Shown: positions 1 to 9,838, counted from the first letter of the stretch. The stretch: DNA of 64,000 nucleotides from JAXMHQ01 sp046346665 (GCA_046346665.1 JAXMHQ010000014.1:49555-113554), one strand, 5' to 3'. The notes: generated by a model from the sequence alone, not told the origin. Made by a program: numbers and translations.

Positions 1-71
1 CCGAGCTGATTCCGGAACTGGCGGGCCCGTTCGCCGCGGGCGGCCGGGTTGAAGATGACGCATCGCCGCAT
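1..71 (-). CDS. Diacylglycerol/lipid kinase family protein, N-terminal fragment (partial at window edge)
   Basis: Only the first 23 codons are inside the window; the gene continues leftward beyond base 1. An ATG at 71-69 opens a frame reading MRRCVIFNPAARGERARQF. The hydrophobic strand followed by FNPAARG and basic residues looks like the first strand and nucleotide-binding loop (NPxxG) of diacylglycerol/sphingosine kinase-type catalytic domains, which phosphorylate lipid hydroxyls with ATP. The reading rests on one short motif, so family is plausible and the substrate is unknown. It is transcribed in the same direction as the next gene, 46 bases upstream. Confidence 0.5.
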   Translation of the reverse strand, partial: MRRCVIFNPAARGERARQFRNQL

Positions 72-117
72 CGCGCATATTTGCGGCGGTGAGGCGCGGG
101 GAGTCGAGGAGAATTCT

Positions 118-723
118 TCAGGGCGACCCGGCGGGGGCGGGCATATGGAGCGTGCGCGATCCGTGGCGGGCGGGGCCTGCGGGCCGGTTGGTTCCGGCGG
201 ATTGCTGAAATGCTTGGGTTTGGCGGGCGCCGGCGAAATCGGTGAGCGCGGGCAGTTCGAGGTAATCGGCGGCGGCGACCAGGTCTGATTTTTCGTCGGG
301 ATCGGCGGTTTGGGCGGCTTGTTCGCGGAGGCGGGGGGCGGCGGATCGGTCGCCGAGCTGGACGAGGGCATCGACGGCGGCGGAGCGGATGAGGCGATTG
401 GTGTTCTGGAGTTCCGAGAGCAGGGTATCGCGGGCGCCGGGCGGTTCGGTCATGGCGATGGACATTAATTCCGCGGCGCGTTCGTCGGCGGCCTGGGCGG
501 GGTCGACCTCCCGGGCTGGGTTATCGGTGGTGAGGGCGATGGGAGCGTTGGTGTCGTTAGGGAGCGAGGCTGCTTCGTCGAGACTGGCGGGGGAAGTTTG
601 CAGGGTCAGGGCGGGTGAAATCGCGCTGGTGGCGGCCGGCTGTGGGAGGCGGCTGTAGAGGAGGAGGATGGCGGCGAGCGCGGCGGCGGCGAGGAGGAAG
701 AGGATGGCGGGGAGTGACTTCAC
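118..723 (-). CDS. Membrane-anchored hypothetical protein with a HEAT-like segment
   Basis: A 201-aa protein of unknown function, starting at GTG 723. Residues 5-23 form a hydrophobic segment that could be a signal anchor. A Ser/Thr/Pro/Ala-rich linker follows to about residue 70. From about residue 85 to 150 the chain is helical and resembles one or two HEAT-type repeats (leucine-spaced stretches around RSAAVDALVQLGD). The C-terminal 30 residues are Pro/Gly/Ala-rich. HEAT repeats usually mediate protein contacts; no catalytic motif is visible. An in-periplasm scaffold role is inference only. Confidence 0.6.
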   Translation of the reverse strand: MKSLPAILFLLAAAALAAILLLYSRLPQPAATSAISPALTLQTSPASLDEAASLPNDTNAPIALTTDNPAREVDPAQAADERAAELMSIAMTEPPGARDTLLSELQNTNRLIRSAAVDALVQLGDRSAAPRLREQAAQTADPDEKSDLVAAADYLELPALTDFAGARQTQAFQQSAGTNRPAGPARHGSRTLHMPAPAGSP

Positions 724-800
724 GGGCTTAGTGCGGCCGGGTCCGGCGCGCTGCTGTGGCGTGCGGGACCCGGCGGCGGGAGAGGGGCCCTGCGGGCGGG

Positions 801-1433
801 TTACCAGGTGTCGGTCCAGCCGCCCTTGGCGGAGACGGTGCCGGTGAAGATGTAATAATCGCCGCTGTCGTCGCCGTCGCCCGAGGCGGTGTATTTCTGG
901 GATTCGGAGATTTTGCGGATGTAGGTCGTCTTATTGGCGGCGGAGGCGTTGTAAGTTTCCTGGGTGACGCCGTTGAGGTTGAAGCTATGGCCGTTTTTGT
1001 CGTCGAAGGCGAGGGATTGGATCCAGTAACCCTGGTAGGAATCCTTGCCCGTGTTGCCGTCGTAGGTTTCGCTGTAGACGTCGTTCTCGCCGCTGGTGAT
1101 GGTGAAGAAGGAGCTGACGTCGGCGACGATGTTGGTGCCTCGGCGGACCTGGAAGACGTTGGAGTTGGTGTAGGAATTGGGGTCGAAGATGAGTACGAGG
1201 GATGCGCCGGTGAAGTCGCTGGCGGTGGCGTCACCGAGCAATCCGAGGATGATCTTGGTATCCACTTTGCCGGTGTAGGTTTTTGCCTTGAACACGTTGC
1301 CGCTCCAGTTGGTGGTGAAGCCGCGGGCGGTGAGTTGGAAACTGAGGGTGAGGGCGGTGTCCTGGGCGTGGGCGATGGAGGCGCCGAGGGCGAGCCAGGC
1401 GCCGGTGACGAGTCCGATGAAGTTTCGTTTCAT
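801..1433 (-). CDS. Exported protein of unknown function
   Basis: A 210-aa protein from an ATG at 1433. Residues 1-23 are a typical Sec signal peptide (MKR start, hydrophobic core, cleavage expected after AHA before QD). The mature part is rich in Thr, Asp, Gly, Ser and Asn, with alternating beta-type stretches and no cysteine, as in secreted beta-sheet proteins. I recognise no family. It lies 77 bases upstream of the HEAT-like gene on the same strand and could be co-transcribed with it. Nearly 200 bases separate its start from the divergent ferredoxin gene. Confidence 0.6.
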   Translation of the reverse strand: MKRNFIGLVTGAWLALGASIAHAQDTALTLSFQLTARGFTTNWSGNVFKAKTYTGKVDTKIILGLLGDATASDFTGASLVLIFDPNSYTNSNVFQVRRGTNIVADVSSFFTITSGENDVYSETYDGNTGKDSYQGYWIQSLAFDDKNGHSFNLNGVTQETYNASAANKTTYIRKISESQKYTASGDGDDSGDYYIFTGTVSAKGGWTDTW

Positions 1434-1631
1434 GATCGATTCGGGTTGCGGGTTGACGATGGATCATCCGTCCCGGGAACGGCGGGTGGGATAATTCTAG
1501 AGGCATTGCATCGGACGATTGCGGGTACGTCAATGAGAATCGGTCTTGACTCGGAGTGCGGGCGGGTGGAATAACGGCTTGCCATGGGTGGGGACACCCG
1601 GCATAGTGCGGCGCGACCGAAAGGCAAATTT

Positions 1632-1862
1632 ATGGCTGATGCAGCGAATCGATATCCCGAAAACGTAGCTGGCAAGTATTACGTGGACAACCAGTGCATT
1701 GACTGCGACTTGTGCCGCGAGACTGCGCCGGACAATTTCAAGCGGAACGAGGATGGCGGGTATTCTTACGTTTACAAGCAACCGGCGAGTCCGGACGAGG
1801 AAGCCCGGTGCAAGGAAGCCAAGGAAGGCTGTCCGGTCGAGGCGATTGGCGACAACGGCTAG
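1632..1862 (+). CDS. Single-cluster ferredoxin
   Basis: A 76-aa soluble electron carrier. The cluster motif CIDCDLC at about residues 19-25, followed by a proline shortly after, plus a distal Cys in GCPVEAIG near residue 69, is the standard arrangement for one [4Fe-4S] or [3Fe-4S] cluster. Short ferredoxins of this type pass electrons to partner oxidoreductases. The ATG at 1632 (MADAANRYPENV) fits the family better than the in-frame ATG at 1584, which would add 16 unrelated residues. The gene converges with the hybrid kinase gene, whose stop lies only 7 bases away. Redox partner unknown. Confidence 0.85.
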   Translation: MADAANRYPENVAGKYYVDNQCIDCDLCRETAPDNFKRNEDGGYSYVYKQPASPDEEARCKEAKEGCPVEAIGDNG

Positions 1863-1868
1863 GCGTGG

Positions 1869-4055
1869 TCAGGTGCGCGAGGCGACAGCGGGTCGTGCGG
1901 GCCTGGGTTCGCCGCCGGCGATTTTGCCTCCGTCGAGGCAGGTTCTCACCGCTTTGAGGAGCGTTTGGGGGTCGTAAGGTTTCGGCAGGAAATTGACCCC
2001 TTTGACGTAGAGGGAATCTTTTTTGAGGATTTCCGGGCTGTAACCGCTGGTGTAGATGACTTTGAGTTGCGGGTTGCGGGCCTGGAGGATTTTTGCCAGT
2101 TCGCTGCCGTTCATTCCGGACGGCATGACGATGTCGGTGAGGAGGAGGTGGATGCGGCCGGGGTTTTGTTCCCAGACCTGGACGGCCTGGGGGCCGTTGG
2201 CGGCTTTGAGGACTTCGTAACCGCGTTTCTGGAGGGCTGCACACGCGAGTTCGCGTACGGCGCTTTCATCTTCCACGACCAGGATGGTTTCGCCGCGGCC
2301 GGGTTCTGCGGGTTTGATTTCCGGGGCTGGGGCTGTCGGGGTGGCGGGGGCGTTGCAGGACGGGAGGTAGATGAGGAAGGTGGTGCCTTTGCCGAGGTCG
2401 CTGCGGACGTCGATCCATCCTTCGTGTTGTTTGACGATGCCGTGGATGGTGGAGAGGCCGAGGCCGGTGCCTTTGCCGACGTCCTTGGTGGTGAAGAAGG
2501 GGTCGAAGATGCGGGCCATGACCTGTTCGCTCATGCCGCAGCCGGTATCGGAGACGGAGAGGCAGACGAATCGGCCGGGTTTGGCTTCGGGGTGGTGGCT
2601 GGAGGCGTCGGGACCGAACTCGGCGATTTCGGTGCGGATGCGGATGCTGCCGCCTTCGGGCATGGCGTCGCGAGCGTTGAGGGCGAGATTGATGAGGATT
2701 TGTTCCATGCCGCCCTCGTCGGCGAGGACGGAGGCGATATCGTCGGGGCATTCGACGTGGATCTCGTATTTTTCGCCGATGAGGCGGCCGAGCATTTTGC
2801 GGGTATGCTGGACGACGGCGGAGAGGTTGAGCAGGTGGGGTTGGAGGACCTGTTTGCGGCTGAACGCGAGCAACTGGCGGGTGAAGGCGGCGGCGCGTTT
2901 GCTGGCCTGCATGATTTGTTCCAGGAGCGCCGGGCGGTCGACCTGCATGGCGCCGGCGGACTGGAGGAGGCCGACGTCGCCCTGGATTACGGTTAGGATA
3001 TTGTTGAACTCGTGGGCGATGCCGGCGGCCATTCGGCCGATGACCTCCATTTTCTGGGATTGGCGGAGCTGGGCTTCGAGTTTGATCTGGTCGGTGATGT
3101 CCTCGACGATGAGGAGGAGGCAGGCGGTGCCGCCGAGGGAGAGGGGTTCGGTGTAGAGCAGGGTTTGGCGGTGGGAGCCGTCGCGGCGCCGGAGGAGGCA
3201 GGACTGGTTGCGGAGGCGTCCTTCGGGAACGAAGCTGGCGGAGTTGGAATCGCCGCCTTTCCACCACAATTGGGTTTCGGTGGCGGGGGTTTGAGCGAGG
3301 TATTCGGGGCTGTAGCCGCTGAGTTCGAGGAAGCTGGGGTTGGCGTCGAGGAACCGTCCGTCGGCGATGTTCTGGATGGCGATCGGGAACGGGCTGGATC
3401 GGAACGCCTTGGAGAATCGTTCCTCGCTGATGCGGAGTTCATCCTGGATGCGGACGTGTTCGTCGAATTCCTGTTTGAGGGTCTGGTTGGCGACGACGAG
3501 TTCCTCGGTGCGCTGCCGGACCATGCGGTCGAGGTCGTCCATGCGGAGCCGGGCCTGTCGGGCGAGGACCCATTTATGGGTGAGGGCATGGGCGAGCTGG
3601 AGGACTTCGACGGTTTCGAAGGGTTTTTTGAGGATGAGCAGGTTGTCGGTGTGGCCGAGCCGGCGGGTCATGTCGTCCCAGGAATAATCCGAATAGGCGG
3701 TGCAGATGACGGCCTGGAGCTCGGGGCAGCATTGCCAGATGCGTTCGAGGGTTTCGACGCCGTCCCAGCCGGGGGGCATGCGGACGTCGACAAAGGCCAT
3801 GACGTAGGGGTCCTGTTCCTCCATGGCTTTCTGGATCTGGGCGAGCGCCTCCTTGCCCTGGTAGGCGGAGTCGATGCGGAATCCGGCGCGTTCGGCGCCG
3901 CCGGTGCCGTCGCCGAACAGGGAGGCTTCGACGTCTTCGAGGCGCGACTGCGCGTCGCTTTTGGCGCCCAGGATTTTGCGGAAATCATCGTGGATGGCGG
4001 GGTTGTCATCCACGATGAGGATGCGCGGGCGGGATTCAGGCGTTGGCGGATTCAT
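1869..4055 (-). CDS. Hybrid histidine kinase: REC-PAS-HisKA-HATPase-REC
   Basis: A 728-aa soluble signalling protein with no membrane segment. The N-terminal receiver (about 11-155) has the DD pair at 16-17, phospho-acceptor Asp90 (FVDVRMPP) and Lys in ILKKPF. A linker and a PAS domain (about 205-325) follow. The HisKA box has His348 in GIAHEFNN. The ATPase has N460, the G1 box DTGCGM (503-508) and GKGTGLGL (528-535). The C-terminal receiver (about 588-715) has Asp641 in LLTDIVMP. This order allows signal to enter by the first receiver and leave by the second. Its first 20 bases overlap the end of the upstream 1,432-aa kinase gene, so the two are translationally coupled and probably one pathway. 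No DNA-binding output is encoded nearby. Confidence 0.9.
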   Translation of the reverse strand: MNPPTPESRPRILIVDDNPAIHDDFRKILGAKSDAQSRLEDVEASLFGDGTGGAERAGFRIDSAYQGKEALAQIQKAMEEQDPYVMAFVDVRMPPGWDGVETLERIWQCCPELQAVICTAYSDYSWDDMTRRLGHTDNLLILKKPFETVEVLQLAHALTHKWVLARQARLRMDDLDRMVRQRTEELVVANQTLKQEFDEHVRIQDELRISEERFSKAFRSSPFPIAIQNIADGRFLDANPSFLELSGYSPEYLAQTPATETQLWWKGGDSNSASFVPEGRLRNQSCLLRRRDGSHRQTLLYTEPLSLGGTACLLLIVEDITDQIKLEAQLRQSQKMEVIGRMAAGIAHEFNNILTVIQGDVGLLQSAGAMQVDRPALLEQIMQASKRAAAFTRQLLAFSRKQVLQPHLLNLSAVVQHTRKMLGRLIGEKYEIHVECPDDIASVLADEGGMEQILINLALNARDAMPEGGSIRIRTEIAEFGPDASSHHPEAKPGRFVCLSVSDTGCGMSEQVMARIFDPFFTTKDVGKGTGLGLSTIHGIVKQHEGWIDVRSDLGKGTTFLIYLPSCNAPATPTAPAPEIKPAEPGRGETILVVEDESAVRELACAALQKRGYEVLKAANGPQAVQVWEQNPGRIHLLLTDIVMPSGMNGSELAKILQARNPQLKVIYTSGYSPEILKKDSLYVKGVNFLPKPYDPQTLLKAVRTCLDGGKIAGGEPRPARPAVASRT

Positions 4056-7000
4056 ACAATTTTTCGGTGCGTTGGGGCGGGGTATGCGGGAGCATCAGGG
4101 TGAACCTGGCGCCGGTGCCGGGCCCGTCGCTTTGGGCCTCGAGGGTGCCGCCCAGTTCGCGCACGGCCAGGGCGCTGCTGTGCAGGCCGAATCCGTGTCC
4201 ATTGCGTCGCGTGGTGAACCCGTGGAAGAAGATCCGGGTGAGATTTTCCTTCGGGATTCCCACGCCATTGTCGATGACTTCGATTTTGACGTTTTGATTG
4301 GGATCGTTGCGGAGCCGGATCGTCAGGAGTTTGTCGGATCGCCCGGCGTCGTCCATGGCGTATTTGGCATTGCGGATGAGATTGACGAGAATTTGGAGTA
4401 CTTTGTGCCGTTCCGTGAGGATGGCGGGGATTTCCTCGAAGTCGCAGCGCACCTGGACGTCGTGGCGGACGAGGGCGGCGGCGTTGATATGGAGGGCGTC
4501 GTCGACGAGGCTGCGGGGGGTGACATTTTCGAGGACGCCGGCGACCTTGGCGTAATTTTGCTGCATGGCCACGATCTGTTTGATGTGGTCGATGTGTTTG
4601 ACGAGTTGTTCGAGTTCCTTCTGTAGGACGGCTTGTTCGTCGGAGAGATGGGCGGTGGCGGCGGCGAGGAATTCGGGGATCTGGCGGGCCTTGGGGTTGC
4701 GGGAGAAGAATTCCGGCAGCCGTTCGCGGTTTTCCCAGAGGAGCGAGGACACGCGGGAGAGGCTGGGCATTTTGAACGAGCGGACCTTTTCGAGGGTGAG
4801 TGAGCAGGAGATGTTGACGCTGTTGAGCACGTTGCCGACGTTGTGCAGCACGTCGGTGGCGACTTCGGCCATGCCGGCGAGGCGTGATGTTTCGACGAGG
4901 CGCTGGTGGACCTGTTCCAGCTTGGCTTCGGCTTCCTTGAGGGCGGTGACATCGCGTGACACCCCGAACGTCCCGATGAGGTTTCCGTCCTTGTCATGCC
5001 AAGGCATCTTGGTGACGAACATCCAGCGGGAGGATCCGTCGCTGTTCGGGACCTGCTCGAGTTTTCCGATGACGGGCACGCCGGTCTCCATGATGTGTTT
5101 TTCCTCGTCGAAGGCGCGGCGGGCGAAGGTTTCCTCGAAGGTGTCGAAATCGGTGCGGCCGATGAGGTAGGCCCCGAAGGCCTCGGCGTCGTGGAGGTGG
5201 GGTGGCAGGTCGGCGTCGGAGGCGCCGGGGTTTCGTTTGCGATAGAGGTTTCGGGCGATGGGCAGGGTGGTGCTGATTTTGGATTTGCTGACTCGGACGA
5301 ACCGGGACTGGCGGTCCTTGAAGTAGAGGTTGTCGGGGAGCTTGTCGACGAGGGCGCGGAACAGTTCGCGTTCGTAGGCGAGTTCCTGTTCCGCCTGTTT
5401 CATGGCGGTCAGGTCTTTAGAGATGCCGAAGGTGCCGATGATATTTCCGTCCTTGTCGCGCCAGGGCATTTTGGTGGTGAGCGCCCAGGTGACGCGGCCG
5501 TCGGCGTGGCATTCGCGTTCGAGTTTGGCGATCATCGGTTTGCCCGTGCGGACGATTTCCTGTTCCTCGAGGAAGGCCGGCCGGGCGTGTTCTTCGGCGA
5601 AGAAGTCGAAATCGGTGCGGCCTTTGAGCTGGTGGAAATCGGAGATATGGAAGAAATCCTCGAAGGCGCGGCTGCAGCAGACGAACCGGGAGTCGCGGTC
5701 CTTGAAATAGATGCGGTCGAGGCTGTTTTGGAGGAGAGTTTCCATGAGGCTGCTGGCCTCGGCGAGGGCGGCCTCGGCGCGTTTGCGCTCGGTGATGTCC
5801 ATGAGCGTGCCGAGGATGACGGGTTCGTTGCCGAGTTCGGTGCGGCTGCCGAGGGCTTCGAGGAAGACGATTTCGCCGTCTTTGCGGCGGGCGCGGTACT
5901 GGTAGTGTACGTTTTGGACTTCGCCGGCCATGCGTTTGCGGAGTTGTTCCTGGACGAGAAGCCGGTCTTCCTCGAAAACCGTGTCGAGCAAGGAGGGCAG
6001 GGCGGAGAGTTCCTGGGGTGAGAATCCGAGGATTTCGACCATGCGCGGGTTGGCGTAGATGAAGCGGTGGTTGCGGATGAGGTAGACGCCGACGAGGGAT
6101 TCCTCGACGAGGGAGCGGAATTTCTGTTCGCTGCGCTGGAGGGCTTCCTCGGCGTGTTTGCGGCCGGTGATATCGCGGGAGATGGCCTGGACGCCGACGG
6201 GTTTTCCGTTGCGATTCATGACCCAGGCGGAGGTTTCGACCATGAGTTCGGCGCCGTCGCGGGTGATGAACTGGCATTCCCACGTGGAAGGGGTGCCGCC
6301 TTCGTGGGGGCCGGTCAGTTTGGACTGGAAGACCCGCAGGCCTTCGGGGCGGCTGGCGGGGGAAAGGATTTGTTCGAAGGAGAGGCCGGGGACTTCGGCG
6401 GCGGTGTAGCCGAGTGCGCGTTGTCCGGCGGGGTTGAGTGAGGTGAGCCGGCCGGCGTCGTCGAGGGTGAAAATGAGATCGTTGGCGCCTTCGAAGATTT
6501 CGCGGTAGCGCTGTTCCAGGGCGGCTTCTTTTTCGAGGCGTTCGCGGATGATGAGGGTTTGGCTGGCGATGCGGTGTCTGAGAGTGGCGGCCCAGAGGGC
6601 GGCGGCGGCGATGATGGCGGCCATGACGGCGAGGGCAGTGGCGGCGTGGCGGCTCCACCAGGCGGGTTTTTGGAGGACATGAACCGAGTCATTGGGGGCC
6701 AGGTAGAGTCGGAGTCCGCGGGGCATGCGCATTTCGTCGCCGAGAATGGAGTAGACGCCATCGAGCTGGAGCAGGCTGCCTTCGGTGAGGTTTTCGGCCT
6801 TGTCCTGGGCGGGGATGGGGCGCAGCGCTTCGAAGACGGTGTCGTTGGCCTGGAGGGTGAGGACGTCCTGGCGACCCTGGTGGCTGAGGCCGACGAGGCG
6901 GGCGGTCATGCGGACGCGTGAGCCGTGCAGAGTGGGATCGAGCGGGGTGGCGGAGACGGCGGGGTGCGGGGCGGGCAGCGGGGATTTACCCGTGATCCGG

Positions 7001-8334
7001 CATTCCGCGTCCCTGAGGGCGACGCCGAAATCGCCGAGGGAGGTGTAGCCGGCGACGTCGACGCGGTCGCCGGGCAGGAGGTGCAATTCTTTTTTGAGGT
7101 AGACGGGGATGCCGCCGGTGTCGTCCTGGACGAAGAGGTGTTCCGGGTCGGCGAGGGTGACGATGCCGGTGATTTTGACGCGGTGCTGGAAGGCGCGGCC
7201 GCGGGAGAACTGGGACAGGGAACTGACGGACTGTGGGGCGAGCTGGAACGGGTCGGCGGCGCCTTTTTCCTCGACCAAAACAAATTCTTCGGAAGGCGAC
7301 CAGATGTAGGTGGAATTGAGTTGGCGGGCGGGGTTGGGGCGGGAGCCGCACACGCCGCGGACGCGGACGAGGGAATCGACGAGGTTGGTGAGGTTGTCGC
7401 CTTCGGGGAGGTTGATTTCGACGAGGCCGTTGATATCACTGAGTTGGAGTTCGACGAGGCGGCGGTTGCGTTGGGCGCTGCGGACGACGCCTCGGACTTC
7501 GACCCATTGGCTGTCGTATTGGCCTGTGGCCATTTGGTAGAGGCTGACCTGACGTGGGGGGGGCATGACTCCGTGGCCGATGAAGCGTGCGGATTCGGCG
7601 TTGATGACGGGAGCGTAGCCTCCGGGGCCGCTGAAGCCGGCGACTTCCATTTCGTCGCCGGGGGCGAGGTTGGTGGAGACGGAGGCGCTGGAGGTGTCGA
7701 CGAAGACACCGGCGGTGCGATCCTGGATCCAGAACGCCTTGTAATCGTTTCGGACGGCGGTGATGACGCCGCGGATTTTGACGGGGTATTTCCAGGCGGC
7801 CTGGGCGGGGGGGAGGTCGCGGATTTCGCGGACGAGAGTGAGCAAGGGTAATTCGGCTGGTTTACCCGGGGCGGGTGCGAAAGTTTCCTGGGTTTCGGCG
7901 TTCCAGGCGGTTGGCCAGACGGAGGCATTTTTGAGGACCAGGTGGGAGCCATCGAGGGCGGGTCGACCCCAGGCGAGGACGCTTTCGCCGCCGCCGAGCG
8001 GGGTGGTCTGGCGGGTTTCGACGCGGAGCGATCCTGTTTCGTCCTGCAGGACGACGTATTCGCCGAGGCGCTGGTCGAGGACGATGCCCTGGAGGCGGAC
8101 CATGCGGTTGCTTTCGGCGCCGTGTGATTTCAGGAGGGCGCTGATGGTGGTGGCGGGGAGTTGGTCGGGTCGGAAGGGGGGGCGGTTGCTCGTGATTCCG
8201 GTGCGGGTTGAATCCGCTGGTGTGCCGGGGTTGGTGGAAGCATTGATGACCCCGTTGGTGGCTGCGGAAGCGGACGCCGACGCCAGGGTTGATGCAACCA
8301 TGACGGCCAGCCAGGTCATCGGCTTCAAAAACAT
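4036..8334 (-). CDS. Large membrane sensor histidine kinase with four PAS domains
   Basis: A 1,432-aa protein. A signal peptide (about 1-25) precedes a long exported region (about 30-550) of repeated beta-rich, OB-like segments (VRLQGIVLD, VKIRGVITAV, VEVRGVVRSA, VKITGIVTLA). A membrane helix lies at about 560-583, then four PAS domains centred near 620, 745, 880 and 1010. The last two carry the signature IYFKDR/LYFKDR with DSRF/QSRF. The dimerisation box is unusual: VLHNVGNVLNS with His near 1163 instead of SHELRTPL. A normal HATPase follows (NLIRNAKYAM, DNGVGI, HGFGLH). It is the first gene of a pair with the hybrid kinase. The exported part presumably senses an envelope or external cue; the ligand is unknown. 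Confidence 0.88.
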   Translation of the reverse strand: MFLKPMTWLAVMVASTLASASASAATNGVINASTNPGTPADSTRTGITSNRPPFRPDQLPATTISALLKSHGAESNRMVRLQGIVLDQRLGEYVVLQDETGSLRVETRQTTPLGGGESVLAWGRPALDGSHLVLKNASVWPTAWNAETQETFAPAPGKPAELPLLTLVREIRDLPPAQAAWKYPVKIRGVITAVRNDYKAFWIQDRTAGVFVDTSSASVSTNLAPGDEMEVAGFSGPGGYAPVINAESARFIGHGVMPPPRQVSLYQMATGQYDSQWVEVRGVVRSAQRNRRLVELQLSDINGLVEINLPEGDNLTNLVDSLVRVRGVCGSRPNPARQLNSTYIWSPSEEFVLVEEKGAADPFQLAPQSVSSLSQFSRGRAFQHRVKITGIVTLADPEHLFVQDDTGGIPVYLKKELHLLPGDRVDVAGYTSLGDFGVALRDAECRITGKSPLPAPHPAVSATPLDPTLHGSRVRMTARLVGLSHQGRQDVLTLQANDTVFEALRPIPAQDKAENLTEGSLLQLDGVYSILGDEMRMPRGLRLYLAPNDSVHVLQKPAWWSRHAATALAVMAAIIAAAALWAATLRHRIASQTLIIRERLEKEAALEQRYREIFEGANDLIFTLDDAGRLTSLNPAGQRALGYTAAEVPGLSFEQILSPASRPEGLRVFQSKLTGPHEGGTPSTWECQFITRDGAELMVETSAWVMNRNGKPVGVQAISRDITGRKHAEEALQRSEQKFRSLVEESLVGVYLIRNHRFIYANPRMVEILGFSPQELSALPSLLDTVFEEDRLLVQEQLRKRMAGEVQNVHYQYRARRKDGEIVFLEALGSRTELGNEPVILGTLMDITERKRAEAALAEASSLMETLLQNSLDRIYFKDRDSRFVCCSRAFEDFFHISDFHQLKGRTDFDFFAEEHARPAFLEEQEIVRTGKPMIAKLERECHADGRVTWALTTKMPWRDKDGNIIGTFGISKDLTAMKQAEQELAYERELFRALVDKLPDNLYFKDRQSRFVRVSKSKISTTLPIARNLYRKRNPGASDADLPPHLHDAEAFGAYLIGRTDFDTFEETFARRAFDEEKHIMETGVPVIGKLEQVPNSDGSSRWMFVTKMPWHDKDGNLIGTFGVSRDVTALKEAEAKLEQVHQRLVETSRLAGMAEVATDVLHNVGNVLNSVNISCSLTLEKVRSFKMPSLSRVSSLLWENRERLPEFFSRNPKARQIPEFLAAATAHLSDEQAVLQKELEQLVKHIDHIKQIVAMQQNYAKVAGVLENVTPRSLVDDALHINAAALVRHDVQVRCDFEEIPAILTERHKVLQILVNLIRNAKYAMDDAGRSDKLLTIRLRNDPNQNVKIEVIDNGVGIPKENLTRIFFHGFTTRRNGHGFGLHSSALAVRELGGTLEAQSDGPGTGARFTLMLPHTPPQRTEKLYESANA

Positions 8335-8510
8335 ATTGTCGAACTGTTACGGAAGCTTGTGATTCCAAGACGCGGAAAAGCGCAGGGAGACTTCAACCTG
8401 CAATTAAACCTGCGAACGAGCTTGGAACAACTTACTGCCGAGGCTCTTGTCAGCAGCTATTGTGCCCTGCGAGTAGGTTTTCGGAAGATATGAGAAGGGG
8501 CGATCCGGCT

Positions 8511-9779
8511 CTAGAAAACAGACAGTAGTTGTTGTCGTAGAATGTCCAACGCCTGGAGTGAGGTGACCTCTTTGAAGGTCAGGCGATCCCATGGATTGAG
8601 AAGCGTGCGCGCGGTCGTTTGTGTGGCTGAAGCCACTGCAATGCAGACAGTTCCGACTGGTTTTTGGGGTGATCCGCCGCTGGGTCCGGCGATGCCGGTT
8701 ACTGCGATGGCGAAATCGGATTTGGCGGCGGTCTTTGCGCCGAGGGCCATTTCTCTGGCAACCTCTTCGCTGACAGCCCCATGGCGCTCAATGGTTTCGG
8801 CGTTTACGTTGAGAACGCTTTGTTTTGTCTCGTTGCTGTAAGTGACGAGCCCCAATTTAAAGACATCCGAAGCCCCTGGGACATTGGTGATTTTGTTGGC
8901 AATGCCGCCGCCGGTGCAGGATTCGGCTAGAGCGAGGGATTTTCGGGTGTTGCGGAGAATTCTGACGACGACAGCCTCCATCTCCTCGTCGGATGTCCCG
9001 AAGATGTTATCTTTGAGCTCATTGCGGACCACTGTTTCCCCTTGGGCGATCAGGCTGGCGGCATCGGGTCCGGAAGCAGAGAGCCGCACATCGACTTGCC
9101 ATGGCCGGGCGCAATAGCCCAGCTCCAGGCCGCGGTGGACGAGGGAATCGAGTTGTGGGGCGATGCGTTGTTCCAGGAGGGATTCCCCGATTCCGGCGGT
9201 TCGGAGGGTGAGGGATTGGAAGGGTTGTTGCAGGGGCAACGTTTCGTGGAGCAGGGGCACGAGGGAATCGGTGAACATGGGCTGGAGTTCCCGGCGCGGG
9301 CCGGGGAGCATGATAAGCCAGCTTGTTTTGCCGTCGGGCCGGAACGGATTTGGGTTGAGCTGCATGGCCAGGCCGGGAGCTGTGCCGGTTCGGTTCAGAA
9401 AAAATCGCGCGCCTTCGGGGACCATTGCCTCGACGCGGGTGCGATCGGGCATTGGCCGGTTGCGTGAGGCAAAATAATCCCGGACATGGGCAACGATTTC
9501 CGGTCGTTCCCGGAGCGGGACGCCGAGGAGCCGGGCGATGACATCGCGGGTCAGGTCATCGGAGGTGGGTCCGAGTCCGCCGGTGGTGATGACGAGGTCG
9601 GCGCGGCTGAGGGCTTCGCGCACGGCTTGGCCGATGGCCTGGGCGGTATCGGGGACGGCGACCTGGCGTTGGACGACGTAGCCGAGGTCGGCCATGCGGC
9701 GGCAGATCCATTGCTGGTGCGAATTGAGAACGCGGCCGAGCATGAGTTCGGTGCCGGTATTGATGAGTTCGATCATCAT
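8511..9779 (-). CDS. cinA: CinA-like protein (nicotinamide-nucleotide amidase domain)
   Basis: 422 aa, the usual length of full CinA. The N-terminal domain (about 1-175) starts MMIELINTGTELM and has the GGLGPTSDDLTRD motif of the molybdopterin-binding/COG1058 fold. The C-terminal PncC-type domain (about 260-420) has ALAESCTGGGIANKIT and VTGIAGPSGG, the amidase active-site region that deaminates NMN to NaMN in pyridine nucleotide recycling. The start is at the paired ATGs 9779/9776. The open frame extends further upstream to 10274, but that stretch is an out-of-frame shadow of the next gene. It lies 59 bases downstream of the zinc-ribbon gene on the same strand. Confidence 0.93.
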   Translation of the reverse strand: MMIELINTGTELMLGRVLNSHQQWICRRMADLGYVVQRQVAVPDTAQAIGQAVREALSRADLVITTGGLGPTSDDLTRDVIARLLGVPLRERPEIVAHVRDYFASRNRPMPDRTRVEAMVPEGARFFLNRTGTAPGLAMQLNPNPFRPDGKTSWLIMLPGPRRELQPMFTDSLVPLLHETLPLQQPFQSLTLRTAGIGESLLEQRIAPQLDSLVHRGLELGYCARPWQVDVRLSASGPDAASLIAQGETVVRNELKDNIFGTSDEEMEAVVVRILRNTRKSLALAESCTGGGIANKITNVPGASDVFKLGLVTYSNETKQSVLNVNAETIERHGAVSEEVAREMALGAKTAAKSDFAIAVTGIAGPSGGSPQKPVGTVCIAVASATQTTARTLLNPWDRLTFKEVTSLQALDILRQQLLSVF

Positions 9780-9838
9780 GCGGGGGAACGTAGTTCGGAA
9801 AGCCGCGGTCGAAAAGAATTTTGCGGGAGCGGAAAGGT

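Noticed and set aside
1540..1580. Sigma-70 promoter (TTGACT plus AT-rich -10) before the ferredoxin gene
   Set aside because: TTGACT is good but the candidate -10 (GAATAA) matches poorly; not strong enough to annotate.
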